NCBI RefSeq assembly: GCF_028453695.1
Contig: NC_135777.1
Location: forward strand, 19,085,714-19,149,713
Direction: 5' to 3'
Length of the DNA stretch: 64,000 bases
DNA from: Augochlora pura
Taxonomy: Eukaryota; Arthropoda; Insecta; Hymenoptera; Halictidae
Made by a program: the position numbers and the translations under genes. The notes below the pieces were generated by a model that saw only the letters and a list, made by a program, of their open reading frames with translations, did not search any database and was not told the origin of the DNA. Below, one piece after another: positions 26,758-39,400 of the stretch (its first letter is position 1; the number at the start of each line of letters is the position of its first letter).

Positions 26758-29391
26758 ATGTTACGGAAAATCGAGCTCCGCCGGTTCCATGAAACGACAG
26801 CGGCGCGACAGAAGAAAAAGAAGAGCGGCGGTTGGTTCTGGAGAAACAAAGAACCGGAAGGACCGAAGATAATCAAGCCTTTCGACTGGTAACTGTATTC
26901 TTGAAGATTCGGGATAACCGAATGGCTTTTCACGGTTTTGATTTATATCGTTTACGAACAATTCGACGGACTATTGGGAGGACATAATATTTCAATGATC
27001 TTTTATTTCACGATCGCAGCGCTGACTCACCGAAACCGATTATCGATCCTCGGTGCAAAGTCGCGGTTGTGGTTGGCGGCGCCGATGGTTTCGGTTTCGC
27101 AGCGGCCGATCATCTTTTATGCAGAGGCGCACGAGTTAGCATTTTTCGTTTCCCATAGTTTTCTGGACGAGCAGCCTCGCTCGCGTCGCGTCCAAGTGAA
27201 CAGATATCGTTTCCCGCCGAAATACGCCGACGTGCAAAGGGCTCGCGAATCTATCAATTACCAATACTCAAATTGCTAGAGCTTCGTGAAACAAGACCGT
27301 AAAACGATGCACCTGAGTACGCATTAAACCTGAAAGCCTCGAATTTTTATCTTCGAATAAACAGTGAACATATTAATTTTTTAGATATTTTTATAATTTT
27401 TATATATTTATTTTATTAATTTTTTATATATATCATGATTTAAAATGGCTCCAGGTAAATCATCACACGATTTTTCTCCACGGAGTTTTCACTATTTAAA
27501 TGTTGCAATTTAATGAACGTTCAACTCTGCACGTCGACGTAAGTTCGTGCAAGATACATAAACAAGTTGTTAAAACGCCGCAGAGTGTCGTGATAACGGA
27601 TAATGATATCGACGAAGGCAATCTCGCGGCGCAGAGGCTCTGCGATTCTTATGGGAAAGACCGGGTACATTATATGGAGTGCCACGTTCAAAGTCCCTGC
27701 CAATTCGAAGGTTCGACACATTATCAACTTCTACATCCGTTAAACGTTTCACGGTAAAAATGGTTTCTCGGATATAAATCGTGGAACTTCGTTAATTGAC
27801 AATTTTGCAGCTATACTGAGCCAGGCGCGTGTCAGATACAAAGACATAAACATTATTTTCAACGATCTCGACAAAGATTGGCCGGTGACGTCCAACAACA
27901 CGGGAAAGGAGGAGGTGCGTAACAGGTCATTAGACTCCAGTAATTGATATAATTTTAATTTCGTCTAGGGAAAACGAGAACTCGAGAATTAACCCTTTCC
28001 ACTCGAGTGGCGCCTCCGAAGCGCCAATGAAAATTGTTATATAATTAACAAAATAATGTAGACATTTGTTAAATTATCTTCTGTTGAAAGCATAACAGTT
28101 TTACAAATATAGCAAATTATACTAAGTACTATACATGAAAAATGGCTTCGAGTGCAAAAGGGTTAATAGGAAACGCGAATAAATATTATCTCGTCGGGTG
28201 AACGACGTAAACACTTTTCAGAATAACACGGCGAAGATGATGCGGGTGGAGATGAAAATTCTGGGGAAGGAAGGCGGCGGTTCTGGCGGAGTGATCGTGA
28301 ACTGCGCGAGCGTTTATGGGTTCATGGGGTGGCCCGAGGACCCGTACCCCATTTATTGCCGAAAAGAACCTGTGATCGAAGTGATGAAAGACTTCGTGGT
28401 ACATTTAATCAAATGATTGCACCTAATGACGTCGCAAACAATTCCGCGTCGTAGGAATATGTTTAATGAACGTGACATTTATTTTTCTGATCAATCCTTT
28501 ATTTTTCTGCTGGATGGTTTATTTTCCTGCTAAAACGTTTATTTCTTCACTGAATCGTTTCTTTTCCCGACGGCGCAGGAAGATGCCAAAACGAATCAGA
28601 CCGGCATACGTCTGGTAACTCTGTGCCCATCGACCAAATACTTCAGCGAGATAGGATTGCCCGATTTCCCGGAAACCATCCCTAACAATCGAATTCCCGG
28701 TGTACCGCCTTGCATACCGACCACGTGAGTAAATATCGATAACCGTCGTTTGCAGGCGAGCAAGGTTTTAAAAATGGCTACCGTGGACAGGAAACATCAA
28801 ATAGGCCCGGCGCTGAGCTACGTGCTAGCGTGGGCGCAAAATGACAGCGTCTGGCTGGTAGAACCAGCGACCAGCGTCCATGAAAATCCTCGATTGATCC
28901 ATTTTCCCAAGGAGGGCGAGAAAATCGATCCGTCAATTTACGAGAAATCGGTAAAGTTAATTACTATTTCGAGTGGCAATAAATTGCATCGATTTATAAA
29001 TTAAATTTCGAGTTAAATAACTAGAAAGTTTCGCTGATGCTTTAAAGCGTTGGAGATGCGTTAAAAATGCATTAAACGCTGAATCGACCGAGTTTTAATA
29101 TTTTTAAAGATAGCGTTCCAGTGCCGCGAAATAAAGTATTTAATAAAAGAAAAAACGCATCTTTTAATATATTTAAAACGATTCAGATTGTCGAAAGAAT
29201 TTTGATCGGTAAAAGTGGCAATCTTGTGCATCGAATGTAATTTCTGTTGGATTATAATTGCAATTTACAAATTGCAGCCTTGCGGTATCATCCCGCCACC
29301 GCCGTGCGTTGAGTCCTCGAAAATGGCTCGATCGAAGCCTTGCCCCAAAATAACAACGGTCTGCAAAAAGGAAGTTTCGCAAAAGAAATAA
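26758..29391 (+). CDS. SDR B: divergent HPGD-like pseudoenzyme with extra N- and C-terminal exons
   Basis: Eight exons: 26758-26888, 27020-27134, 27584-27710, 27811-27914, 28222-28395, 28579-28724, 28761-28950 and 29278-29391. They total 1101 nt (366 aa), about 110 residues longer than its neighbours. The core follows the array skeleton (127, 104 and 174-nt exons), but key motifs have decayed. The glycine motif is VGGADGFG, NNAG has become NDLD, the catalytic Asn position is Glu, and no YxxxK remains (the local sequence is IYCRKEP). Ser189 and the CPS loop survive. The first exon adds a basic segment (RKIELRRFHE, QKKKKSGGWF) that could be a mitochondrial presequence or a nucleic-acid or membrane contact. 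The last exon adds a Pro/Cys/Lys tail (IIPPPPC). The frame is open throughout, so this is not a plain pseudogene. The 28761 acceptor (GCGAG) lies five bases past a better-looking CAG, which would break the frame. Confidence 0.75.
27989..28166. mobile_element. TTAA-flanked MITE candidate (copy 3)
   Basis: A 170-bp segment (27993-28162) is flanked by TTAA on both sides. The left end is CCCTTTCCACTCGAGTGG and the right end, reverse-complemented, is CCCTTTTGCACTCGAAGCC. The right terminus shares AAATGGCTTCGAGTGC with the copy in SDR A, so both belong to one family. It lies in the intron of SDR B before the 174-nt exon, the corresponding intron in both genes. Confidence 0.7.
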
Positions 29392-30209
29392 ATCTCTCGG
29401 CGAAAGCTAAGAACGCGTGAGTGTCGAATGTATCGTTATAGAAATTGATATAAATAAATTCACTATTACACGATATTAAAATAAATTGTCCATTATTAAC
29501 TGCTGTAATTTATCGAGTTACAGGAATGAAAACTGAATTCATTTAAACCATCCCTCTCGTTTATTATTTATACCGACCAATCATTTGCTACGAAAAAATC
29601 CTCACAACTTTAATTTTCAAAATAAATGCGGAACCGTTCGTTTTGATTATCGCTGATCATCGCGTCGACTTTTCCCGCAGAGAAATTCGCGAGAGAAAAT
29701 CGAGGCAGCAGAACGGGGCCAGTCGGTTGCAGAACGATTTAAACAAGGCGCTCGGAAAAGTTCTGTCAACGGGTAGTCGGCATTCTTTCGACCTCCGGCA
29801 CACCTGCGCGCCGCGCGTCGACGTCGAATGTTCAATCGATTCGCTGGCTTTCCAATCCGAGCGCATCGAGATTTGAAACGCACATCGGTAACTCAATAAA
29901 TCGACAGAAATAAACGGCCTCACGGAGCCGTGTTCCAGCTACCTCGTGCCCGAATTTTTTCGCGAACCCGATCCTGTTTACCCACGGATCCGCGGTCACA
30001 TTATCCGTCAGATATCCGCGAGACATTCAATCCCCGGTACGATTGATTCTCGTTTTCTCGGATTTCATCGGCGGCCGGGACCACCGTGATCCACGCTCCC
30101 GCGAATATATTCGCGAACGAGCCTCCCGCGTGAGCGGTCGCCGAAGTCGCTACCGAATCCACGTTTCTCAACGGCGGGCCCGTTATCCTGATTCTACGTC
30201 CGATCGATC
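29392..30209. other. Spacer between SDR B and SDR C
   Basis: No gene. It contains the short 3' UTR of SDR B, then a CpG-rich stretch from about 29640 to 30209 that should include the SDR C promoter and leader. A perfect 16-base palindrome, CGCGAATATATTCGCG, lies at 30100-30115, about 95 bases before the SDR C start codon. Confidence 0.45.
29453..29458 (+). terminator. Candidate polyadenylation signal of SDR B
   Basis: AATAAA lies 62 bases after the SDR B stop codon, a plausible distance for a short 3' UTR. Confidence 0.4.
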
Positions 30210-33200
30210 ATGTCGAATATCGAGGGTAAAGTCGCGCTCATCACCGGCGGGGCGAACGGGATCGGCTTCTCCACTGCACGGAAACTCCTTCGAAACGGAG
30301 CGAAGGTACCCAGCGATAGCTTTGCACACTCGAAATCGTCAGGCCACCTCTGACAAATATCAAACTCCATTATCTTCTTAATCGTTCGCAATGTTATTCG
30401 GCGATTTTATCTGACACAATTTTTGAAGCACGGCAGACCGGCACCGATAGTAACAAACTTGACTTTGGACTAATACACGCGGTTACTATATTACATATTG
30501 TTGACGTAGAAATGTTAACTATCGATTTAAAGCAAGTAATGTTTACGTTATTAACAAAGAATCGAGATCTTATTATGGAAACATAAATTAACAGTTACAT
30601 AATATTTTTCTTATGTGATTCTAACTATTAAAGTTTGTTACTATAAGAAATAAAAACATGTTTGTGTAATTAATGCGTGTTTGTTGTTGCACATAAATTA
30701 ACTTGATTATGTTTGCGTAAGCAGCTGACATGTAAACGTCATCAATTTACTAATAGCGTATATATTAATGTCTGATTTCAAGGATAAGAATCACATTAAA
30801 TTATCTTTAACACTTTAACAACAGGGTAATTAAATCCACTAATATTCTTATATTTTCATAACATTAACATTACACAATATTTATTTTTATTTTATTTGTT
30901 TTATTAATCGCGAAAGGTATGTGATATTTAAAATGTTATATAATAATATTGGTGTAAAGTTTGACAGCATAATTTAATCATTAAGCCTCAACGTAGTATA
31001 AAAGTGAGAATGATAGAGAGGCGTTTTCTTCAATTATGAAAAGCTTCTAATATATAATCAATCTTGTTTTCAGGCGGTGGCTCTGTTGGATCTGAGCGAT
31101 TCAGGTGGCGAAAGCGCGGCCGCCGATTTGAATAATGAGTTCGTGAAAGATTGCGCGATTTTCGTACCCTGCGATGTCTCCAAGAGCGAAGAACTCAAAG
31201 GTATTCATTGTTTCATTGTGTCGCGAACAGACCATTCACCAAACTTCTTATTTATTCAATTTTCAAATAAATTCGTATTTTTTGCAATTTCGTATGTGTA
31301 CATTGGGGTGATTCGATTTTTGATAGTTTCTAATCTTACTCCCTAAATTATAATACTTGTGCGTGTATGATTAGTGTGTGTAAAATATAGAAGCATATTG
31401 TAGTTGTATTCAACAATCTTGTATCGCATATATATTTTTGCAACACGTAGTCCTCGTTATTCAAAAACGTTTGACGATATTTTTAAAACAACGAAAAATT
31501 TAATAAAATCACCAAAAAATTTAAAAGACTGCTTCCCACGGATACCACTTTTTCACAGCGAGTGCCACAAGGTAGCCAGGCAAAACAAAAAGAACGATTG
31601 ACCCCTGTACTTAAAGAACCGTAAACGTTTCGACGATTAGCTTGCGTGATCCGACAGAAATTTTGCATGCCGCAGAAATTTTGACGCACTTCACAGGTAG
31701 CTGAATTATCCAAAAAATGTAAACGACTATTTTTAACGATAGCAGGGATAAACACGCTTAACGGATTATTTACAAGCACAAGTTATCTTGTTTAGCTGAA
31801 ATGTAATTTTAGATATCCGCGATAGAAACATCGCGCGATAAGGCGCCGCGATAAATTCTACAAAAATAGAGAGAAATGAAGTAACTCTTAGAAGAAACAT
31901 GTTGTGCATTATTTTTACGAGTCATCGGGTCTTGGCAATTCAACTCTAGCCTGTGCCACTATCTTTCTAATTATCGCGAAACATTTTATCTTTCGCAGAC
32001 GCGTACAAGAAAGTGATCGAGACGTACGAGACGTTAGATATCGTCGCAAACATCGCCGGCATTATGGACGACGCTGATTGGGAGATTATGGTGGATGTTA
32101 ATTATGTAAGCCCTACCTCCTCGTTATCGCTGTCGTCGTGTACTATGACAACATTGAATGGCTGTAAACAACGGAAAATACATCCAATGATATTGTTTCT
32201 TATCTCGACTTTTATCATTGCTTTCTCGTAAGAATTACAGGCGGTAATTCGACACGATTTTGTTTGTCCTCTCGAACAGAAAGGAATCGTGCAGAGCACT
32301 ATCTTGGCCTTGCACAACATGGGAAAGTACAAGGGTGGCAACGGCGGCATCGTAGTGAACATGTCGTCCGTGGCTGGGCTCGATGGGATCCCGATCGCGC
32401 CGATCTATGGGGGAACGCAATACGCGATCGTCGGATTCACTCAATCGTTGACGGTGCGAAGTAAAAATCCGCCAAACATTTTCTCCGATACAAACAAATA
32501 AATTCGTGCCGTTAATAGTTACATTTATAGTGTTACTATCGCTGCGAGCTCAAAGTCTAAATTACCAACATTATCGCTTCAATATTAATTTCCGGCGATA
32601 AAATCGTCCAAATAGCTATCGTGCATGAAATATAAAGTACATTTTTTTATCGCTGAAAGGTATCGCATTTTCAATTTAACTTTGTTACAATGAATATTCT
32701 GATCAACGATAGAGTTTTGTCACTATGATTTCCTATGTATTGTCGTGTAGTTCTTTAAATATTAGATATCTATCGCGGTGAATAAAATAAATAAAATAAA
32801 TAAAATAAATAAAATGAATAAGATAGATATAATAAAGATTCCTTATTGCAAATATTGTGACAATATAAAAATGTTTACGGCGAAACATTACGGCGCGGTT
32901 CTAAAAAGTTCTGCCAAATTTTTCCGATGTAGAAGAAACGTTAAAAATATTTTTTATAAACCCATATATATACATATATATTTAAACATATTTTATAAAT
33001 GTCTACAGCACTATTACGACAAGACTGGAATACGTATGCTGACAATATGCCCCGGACTCACCACAACGGCTATGGCGGCCAGATTCATGGCTACCAAAGA
33101 ACACGCGATGGATCTCCTCGACGAAGAAACCGCGGCCTTAGCGATGGCGCAAATGCAGAAGCAACCGTAAGTAAAGAAAAGATATCGATTTTGTTTATTC

Positions 33201-33933
33201 CAATCGGGTCCTTTAATTTATTACGTATCACGAAGCTGGATACACAATGTTTGCCTTTTTGGAAGCCATACGAAATCGTGTATACGATAACAAAAATTTT
33301 TATTTGTACGACGACATAGAATTGCAGATTCTGTTATCTGTTCGAAACGTTGAAATAACCTTGAGAATAATTATTATTTTCCAGAGTTTTTAATCTGGCG
33401 GATAATGTTTACAATGTTAATTAATTACTTTCTCAATGTTTATTTTGAAAAAGCGGTATATGCCGAGATACTTTATTCAAGTTCAATCTTTACCTTTCTA
33501 TATTTGGATTTGCAGAGAGATCAAATTTGCGTTTATACGACAATTGAATTTGATACCATATTTAGTAACTTGCTCTATAAATTTCACTCTTATTAATAGA
33601 TTGCTAAAAAAGAAAACGTTTTAATTGATCGTATGTCTAGATTAGTTACAGTCATTGGTTATCTGTAGCAGGGATATTAAATTTCAAATCGGTGTCAGAG
33701 AAATTAGTAACACCTAGATTCGATAGATTATTTCAATTATATACATGGTTAATGTACGCGTGGTTAATGATGCCGTCATCGACGAATCTGTTGGCAGGCC
33801 GGAGCATGTGGCGAGCGCCATAATACAATTAATCGAGAAAGGGAAGAACGGCGCGATTTTCGTCAGCGAGAACAATCAACCACCGTTCGCAGTCGAAGTG
33901 CCGAGTTACGCCACCCTGAAGGTCCCCGTTTAA
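30210..33933 (+). CDS. SDR C: HPGD-like with catalytic Lys replaced by Gln
   Basis: Six exons: 30210-30305, 31074-31200, 31999-32105, 32280-32453, 33009-33166 and 33798-33933. They total 798 nt (265 aa). TGGANGIG is at residues 13-20. The acidic residue after strand 2 (LLDLS) fits NAD(H) preference. NNAG is changed to NIAG. Asn109, Ser140 and Tyr153 are present, but position 157 is Gln (YGGTQ) where classical SDRs have the essential Lys. The CPG substrate-loop start and the NG-IFVSENNQPP C-terminal block are intact. By family knowledge, loss of that Lys normally abolishes or strongly reduces turnover, so this may be a binding or regulatory protein, or use another mechanism. The first intron is about 770 bases and AT-rich. 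Confidence 0.88.
32781..32820. repeat. (AATAAAATA)n short tandem repeat
   Basis: About four 9-base units of AATAAAATA, the last imperfect, lie in intron 4 of SDR C. Confidence 0.85.
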
Positions 33934-36499
33934 TTGTCACAGAAAATGTGAAACTGTTCTTTCTCCAAAAACGAAACGAACAACGAAAAATGCTGACCGC
34001 TCTCGACGCTATTTTATAAATTCTCGAGCATCGTTAACACACTTGACATGTTGCAAATCCAATTCGAAACGGATCCACATTTAATCTGGCCGTAGTCAGT
34101 ATTGCTCAATGACGATGAACGAATTTCAGACATTTTGCGAAACCCTACAGAGGATCCGTACCAAAAAGTAAAAATCATAAAGGCTCGTTTTCTAATGATA
34201 AGATTGTGTAGCGTAAAGATTTCGCGTTGTCACGGTTGAAGCGTCAGAATCGTATAATTTTTGTAATATGTAATTTGTAGGAGAAATTATCGATAGACTT
34301 GGACAGAAATAGTCGAGACACCCTTAATATTTATTTTTACAATGTTCTATCATTTAAACAATGTTCTATTATTATTATCGCCTGGTAGAGAACTTGAATG
34401 AAACTTTTAGATAATGAAATGTATTTGTATCAGAATATTGCAGAAATAAACATTCAGATAAAAGATACATTGTGCTAATTTATAACTGCTGCTCGTATAA
34501 TTAACGATTAAAACATTAATATCAATCGTTAATTATCATTAATGAAGAGCACTGGTTACGCAATCGTTAGTCGCTAATAACGACGAGAAATTCTATTTCA
34601 ATTACGAAAATAATAACTGATTAAAGATTGCTTACCACGTGTTATACATATAATGTTCGGACATGCTAATGGCGTCGTAATTATATTTCAACTAAATAAG
34701 AGAAGTCATCGATATATTAAAATGTAAAGGTTTCTTAACGTAACGATTAATAAAAAAAATGTTGTATTATTACATTTGTATTATTTCAATCATTGGCTTC
34801 GGCCATTCACGGATCAAATGTCGCGAAAGTGTGCTATCTTAAATTTTTTCCTAGATAATTACGATAGTTTAACATTAGCGAATACTATGTAGACGCCACG
34901 ACGCAACACGACAGCCATATTTAAATATGGTATACTTTCGAAGATGACGCCTTCATGTTTCTTCAATAAATTCTGTGTGTAGAAATACGCAGTTCGGGAC
35001 GAAACTGTAGAACGTGTACAGAAAGCGAAGTAGATACTGTCTAGAAATTTTATTTTCATTCATTTATTCATAACATTGTTGATAACATTGAATAAGAGCT
35101 TACTGCACGATTTTACTCGACCCGCGTCACTGCGATTCCTAGAAAATCAGAAAATATTGATCATATGTTAAAAACAGAAAATATTCTCCAACTTACAATA
35201 TCGTAGAATATCGTTGGAAGATAATTGCACGACAACGATAACGCAAAAAGGTGTTATAAAAGGAAACTATACAAAATACTACAAGGAATGGATGGAAGTC
35301 GTAAATAAAGCTAGGCTGGTGGCGAAGCATGTTATTAATAGATGAAACAAGTTTCGCCAATTATAGACATTGTGGTAATAAAAAACTGCCCTATAAAAAC
35401 GAGGAAATACAATCCTGGAAAATTTCAATTCGCAGCGGGATTAATAACAAGCAGAAATTACGTATAATTCTTATGACTGAATGAAAAAAATGTTAAAAAT
35501 GAAACTCCGAACGCATATATCGTCGATTGTTTGTTAAAACCTTTGGTCGAAAGAGACAAATGAGCATTTAAATATAAATATTTATCGTTCATTTCTCCTT
35601 TGCTTTCTTGCACTTTCGAAAGAAGAATAATAAAATCCTGTTATCGCATAGCTTTTTCTTTAAGAGAGATAAGTATTGGCGTGTTGTCTTACGTATGACA
35701 TAATTCGTTTATTCCCGATATGTATTCCCATGACGAATTTCAGGCGGTACCGATCTCCTTTAAATTATCGTGGCCGCGTTGGCCAGCATTCACTTTTTGA
35801 GCTCACGTCGTGCTGTGCGGATCTAATTTCAAGAGCTCGTCGGGACCACTTCACTGAACGGTGATTATTAACTTAATTTTCGTATGTGTCTAATTGTACA
35901 GTGATTTATTACCGAATATACGGCAGACTTTACTGAAAAAGACAGGGATTACTTAAAAGTTTAATTTCTTCTTTAAACATTTTAATTCGTGGAAAGTAAT
36001 ATATCGGTATTATCAAATGCTGTTCATAATTGCATAAAATTTATTAATTATATTCTAAGAAATATTTGCGCATTAATTTTAATTTGAAAAATGTAAATAA
36101 TTCTTCTTCGAGCATTTTCGTTTTAACACGAAACCTACCAAGCTGATCATAAAACTTGTTTCGCATTGTTTTAAAATTGTTAACATTATTAACAATGCTT
36201 TCATAGAGAATTGTTAAATTTTCTTAATCGAAAAATTCGATATAATAGATATAGACTGCTCACCGTTCCAAAGCAACATGCGTTAATTATTTTTACAGCT
36301 TGCCAAATTTTTTAGTGTTAAATTACTTTGTTAAACTACAGTTTTAGTGGCAAATTATTATTGACTTGCTTCGGGATGTTTAGAAATTCAGTGTTTACTG
36401 ATAAATGTCTAAAGTGCGCGTTCTCCCTTGCTGACCGTCGACGAATCTTCTTGAATTGAGAAATCATTGCAATACGATCTTGTTGATTGATTTCAGACC
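33934..36499. other. Spacer between SDR C and SDR D
   Basis: No coding exon is supported. It holds the 3' UTR of SDR C with a candidate AATAAA at 34445-34450, then AT-rich sequence. A TTTCAG 3' splice site at 36491-36496 lies three bases before the SDR D start codon, so SDR D probably has a spliced leader exon somewhere here. I could not place its donor with confidence. Confidence 0.45.
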
Positions 36500-39400
36500 A
36501 TGGACCAAATCAAGAACATGAACGTTTTGATCACCGGAGCCGCCTCAGGTATCGGTCTCTCTTATGCACAGCACATGTTGAAGAACGGAGCTAAGGTAAC
36601 ACTTTGCAGATTTCAGCTAGTTTTAACCCCGTATCCTACCATTTTCTTTACAATTACAATCATTTTATGATTACCTTGTAATTTCATAGAAGAAAAAGAA
36701 TTTTTATAGTCATTGTGCGTTTACGTCCACCTGAATGTTTAAATATTGTTGGAATGGAACAACATTCACACTTAACTGTTTATTACTAGAAATCTCCGCC
36801 GCGAGTCTGACTCGTTAAAGCGCGGCAGAGGATTCAATCGACGATAGTGAATAGTGAATTCGAGTAAAAAGGAGATATATTCAGTGAATCAGTGTAATGA
36901 AATTTTCACCGAAAAAGTTTGAAATTGTCATAATTGTTAACCAGCATAGAAACGTGATATCTCGAAGTCTATGATTTTCCAAAATGTTTGTTAAATTTTT
37001 TCAGACTGTCGCCNNNNNNNNNNNNNNNNNNNNNNNNNNNNNNNNNNNNNNNNNNNNNNNNNNNNNNNNNNNNNNNNNNNNNNNNNNNNNNNNNNNNNNN
37101 NNNNNNNNNNNNNACATTCACACTTAACTGTTTATTACTAGAAATCTCCGCCGCGAGTCTGACTCGTTAAAGCGCGGCAGAGGATTCAATCGACGATAGT
37201 GAATAGTGAATTCGAGTAAAAAGGAGATATATTCAGTGAATCAGTGTAATCAAATTTTCACCGCAAAAGTTTGAAATTGTCATAATTGTTAACCAGCATA
37301 GAAACGTGATACCTCGAGGTCTATGATTTTCCAAAATGTTTGTTAAATTTTTTCAGACTGTCGCCATCCTCGATCTGCCAACGTCTCCTGGCGCGACCAG
37401 CGCTGCCAATTTAGAGAAGGAGTTCGGAAAAGGCAAGGCCGTGTTCTTCCAGTGCGACGTGACAAACATCCAACAGTTCGAAGGTACCGTTTAATTTTTT
37501 AAATTAATGTGCATGCAAATCTCCGAGATAATCACCGGAGTAAAAATAGTGAAAGCTTTAATAGAAGATAGTGCTTTATTGGAACAGTGCATATGAGCTA
37601 ATAGAAATATCTACCAATTGAGAATGATAAGATAAAGCTACATTGTGATATGTAAATTGTGTTTATAGATGCAAATTTAGCTTATCATAGAAACTTGACT
37701 CACATTATGGAGATATATAAAAAATATTTGGAGTGAGATTATTCACGTATGACTACTTAATCACATATACTTATGTAATCGAATCAGAATAAAACGATTA
37801 TACAGATAAGAGTTATGAAATGTCTCCTGTTTTCGTCCAAACAAATTAGCAACCATTATTTCTGATAACAGAGGCTTTCAAGAAAGCTGTGAACACGATG
37901 AACGGCGTCGATATTGTTATCAACAACGCCGGTCTGATCAATGACAAGAACTGGGAGCTGACCCTTCGTGTCAACGTTGTAAGTAAAATATATTCCGATT
38001 TGTTTAAAATCTACTTAGCCAAAAATCTTGTAAAAACGATCCCAGCATCGTTTCTAAAGATTTTAAGCGAAATTTAAAAATCAATTTTAACGAGATATTT
38101 TTTGTAAAATTGCTAAAAATGAAATTGGTAAAGTATTGCTGAAAATAACACTTGCTTCGGAAACCAAGCTAATTATTTATCATCGTGTATCTACACAAAC
38201 GACTCTTAGGTTTCGCGAGCTTCAGGCATTGATTTCGTTATTTAAAGCGGGCAGTCCGCAAAAAATTAGGGTCGCCATAGCTCAATTGCGAAAGTAGTAA
38301 CTCGCACATTCTTGGAGAAAGACGGACGCTTTTAGTTGCAATTAGTGTCCGCTGTACTGTTAAATCGCGTGAGAGCTATTCAATTGTAAATATATTAACA
38401 GAAATTATATACATTGACAGAAATTATATAGATTAACAGAAATTATATATATTAAAAGAAATTATATAGATTAACAGAAATTATATAGATTAACAGAAAT
38501 TATATAGATTAACAGAAATTATATATATTAACAGAAATTATATAGGTTAACAGGATTAATATATCCTATTAAGAGCGAGTAATAATTGACAATGCATTAA
38601 AAATTATTTTGACGATCTTTTAAAAGTAACGGAGCTCGTACGTGTTTAACTTATCTCAAGTGGAACAAAATCAGCTCCGAGCTTAACGCGTTGATTGTAC
38701 AAAACACAAGAAGATAAGGCACAATTTGGCATCACAAAAATATTTCTTCGCAGCATCTAGTTTCGCATTATAGTTTTTAAAATTATTAGCTTGGCAGTCG
38801 AAGCGATTATGTTATTAATAAATACTATTACCGTTGAGAAAAATTGCTAAAGTTCCTCGATTTGGATTTCAGGGTGGCGTGATCCAAGGATCGCTCCTTG
38901 CGGTCGAGCACATGCGCAAAGACAAAGGCGGCAAAGGTGGTGTCGTCGTAAACATTGGATCTATCGTCAGTCTCGGCATTTATCCCACTTTCCCGGTTTA
39001 CTGCAGTAGCAAACATGACGTGCTTGCGTTCAGTCGTTGCCTGGAGGTAAATTAGTCGAGAGGCTCGATTACGTTTAATTTTAATCGCTAGAACAGCCGT
39101 TTGCTAACACTCGGACGACGAAGCCTGGATATGTTTAGATTCAGATGTTTAGATAGAAATCGTTACTAGAATATCAAATTTTTAATTTCAATCGAAAAAG
39201 ATTCCGACAGTATCAAAGTTATTTAATCCACGAAACCAGAACTGGCATAGAAAGTTCACAGTTGCAATACGAAATATTATAACATTTACTTCAAGAAATA
39301 TAATAACATTCAGTTTGTTTAATATATATTGACAAATAGAATTATCAACGCTTCTAAGCGTACTCGGTTACATTTTTTTGCAGAAGGTCCGCCGTTCGAG

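Noticed and set aside
27018..27280. Plus-strand frame containing IFYAEAHELAFF
   Set aside because: It is an out-of-frame reading of SDR B exon 2; the correct frame gives KVAVVVGGADGFGFA and joins its neighbours in phase.
36997..37013. A second copy of the SDR D exon 2 acceptor and first nine bases
   Set aside because: It stops at the N gap and duplicates the real exon start at 37357; treated as an assembly duplicate, not an alternative exon.
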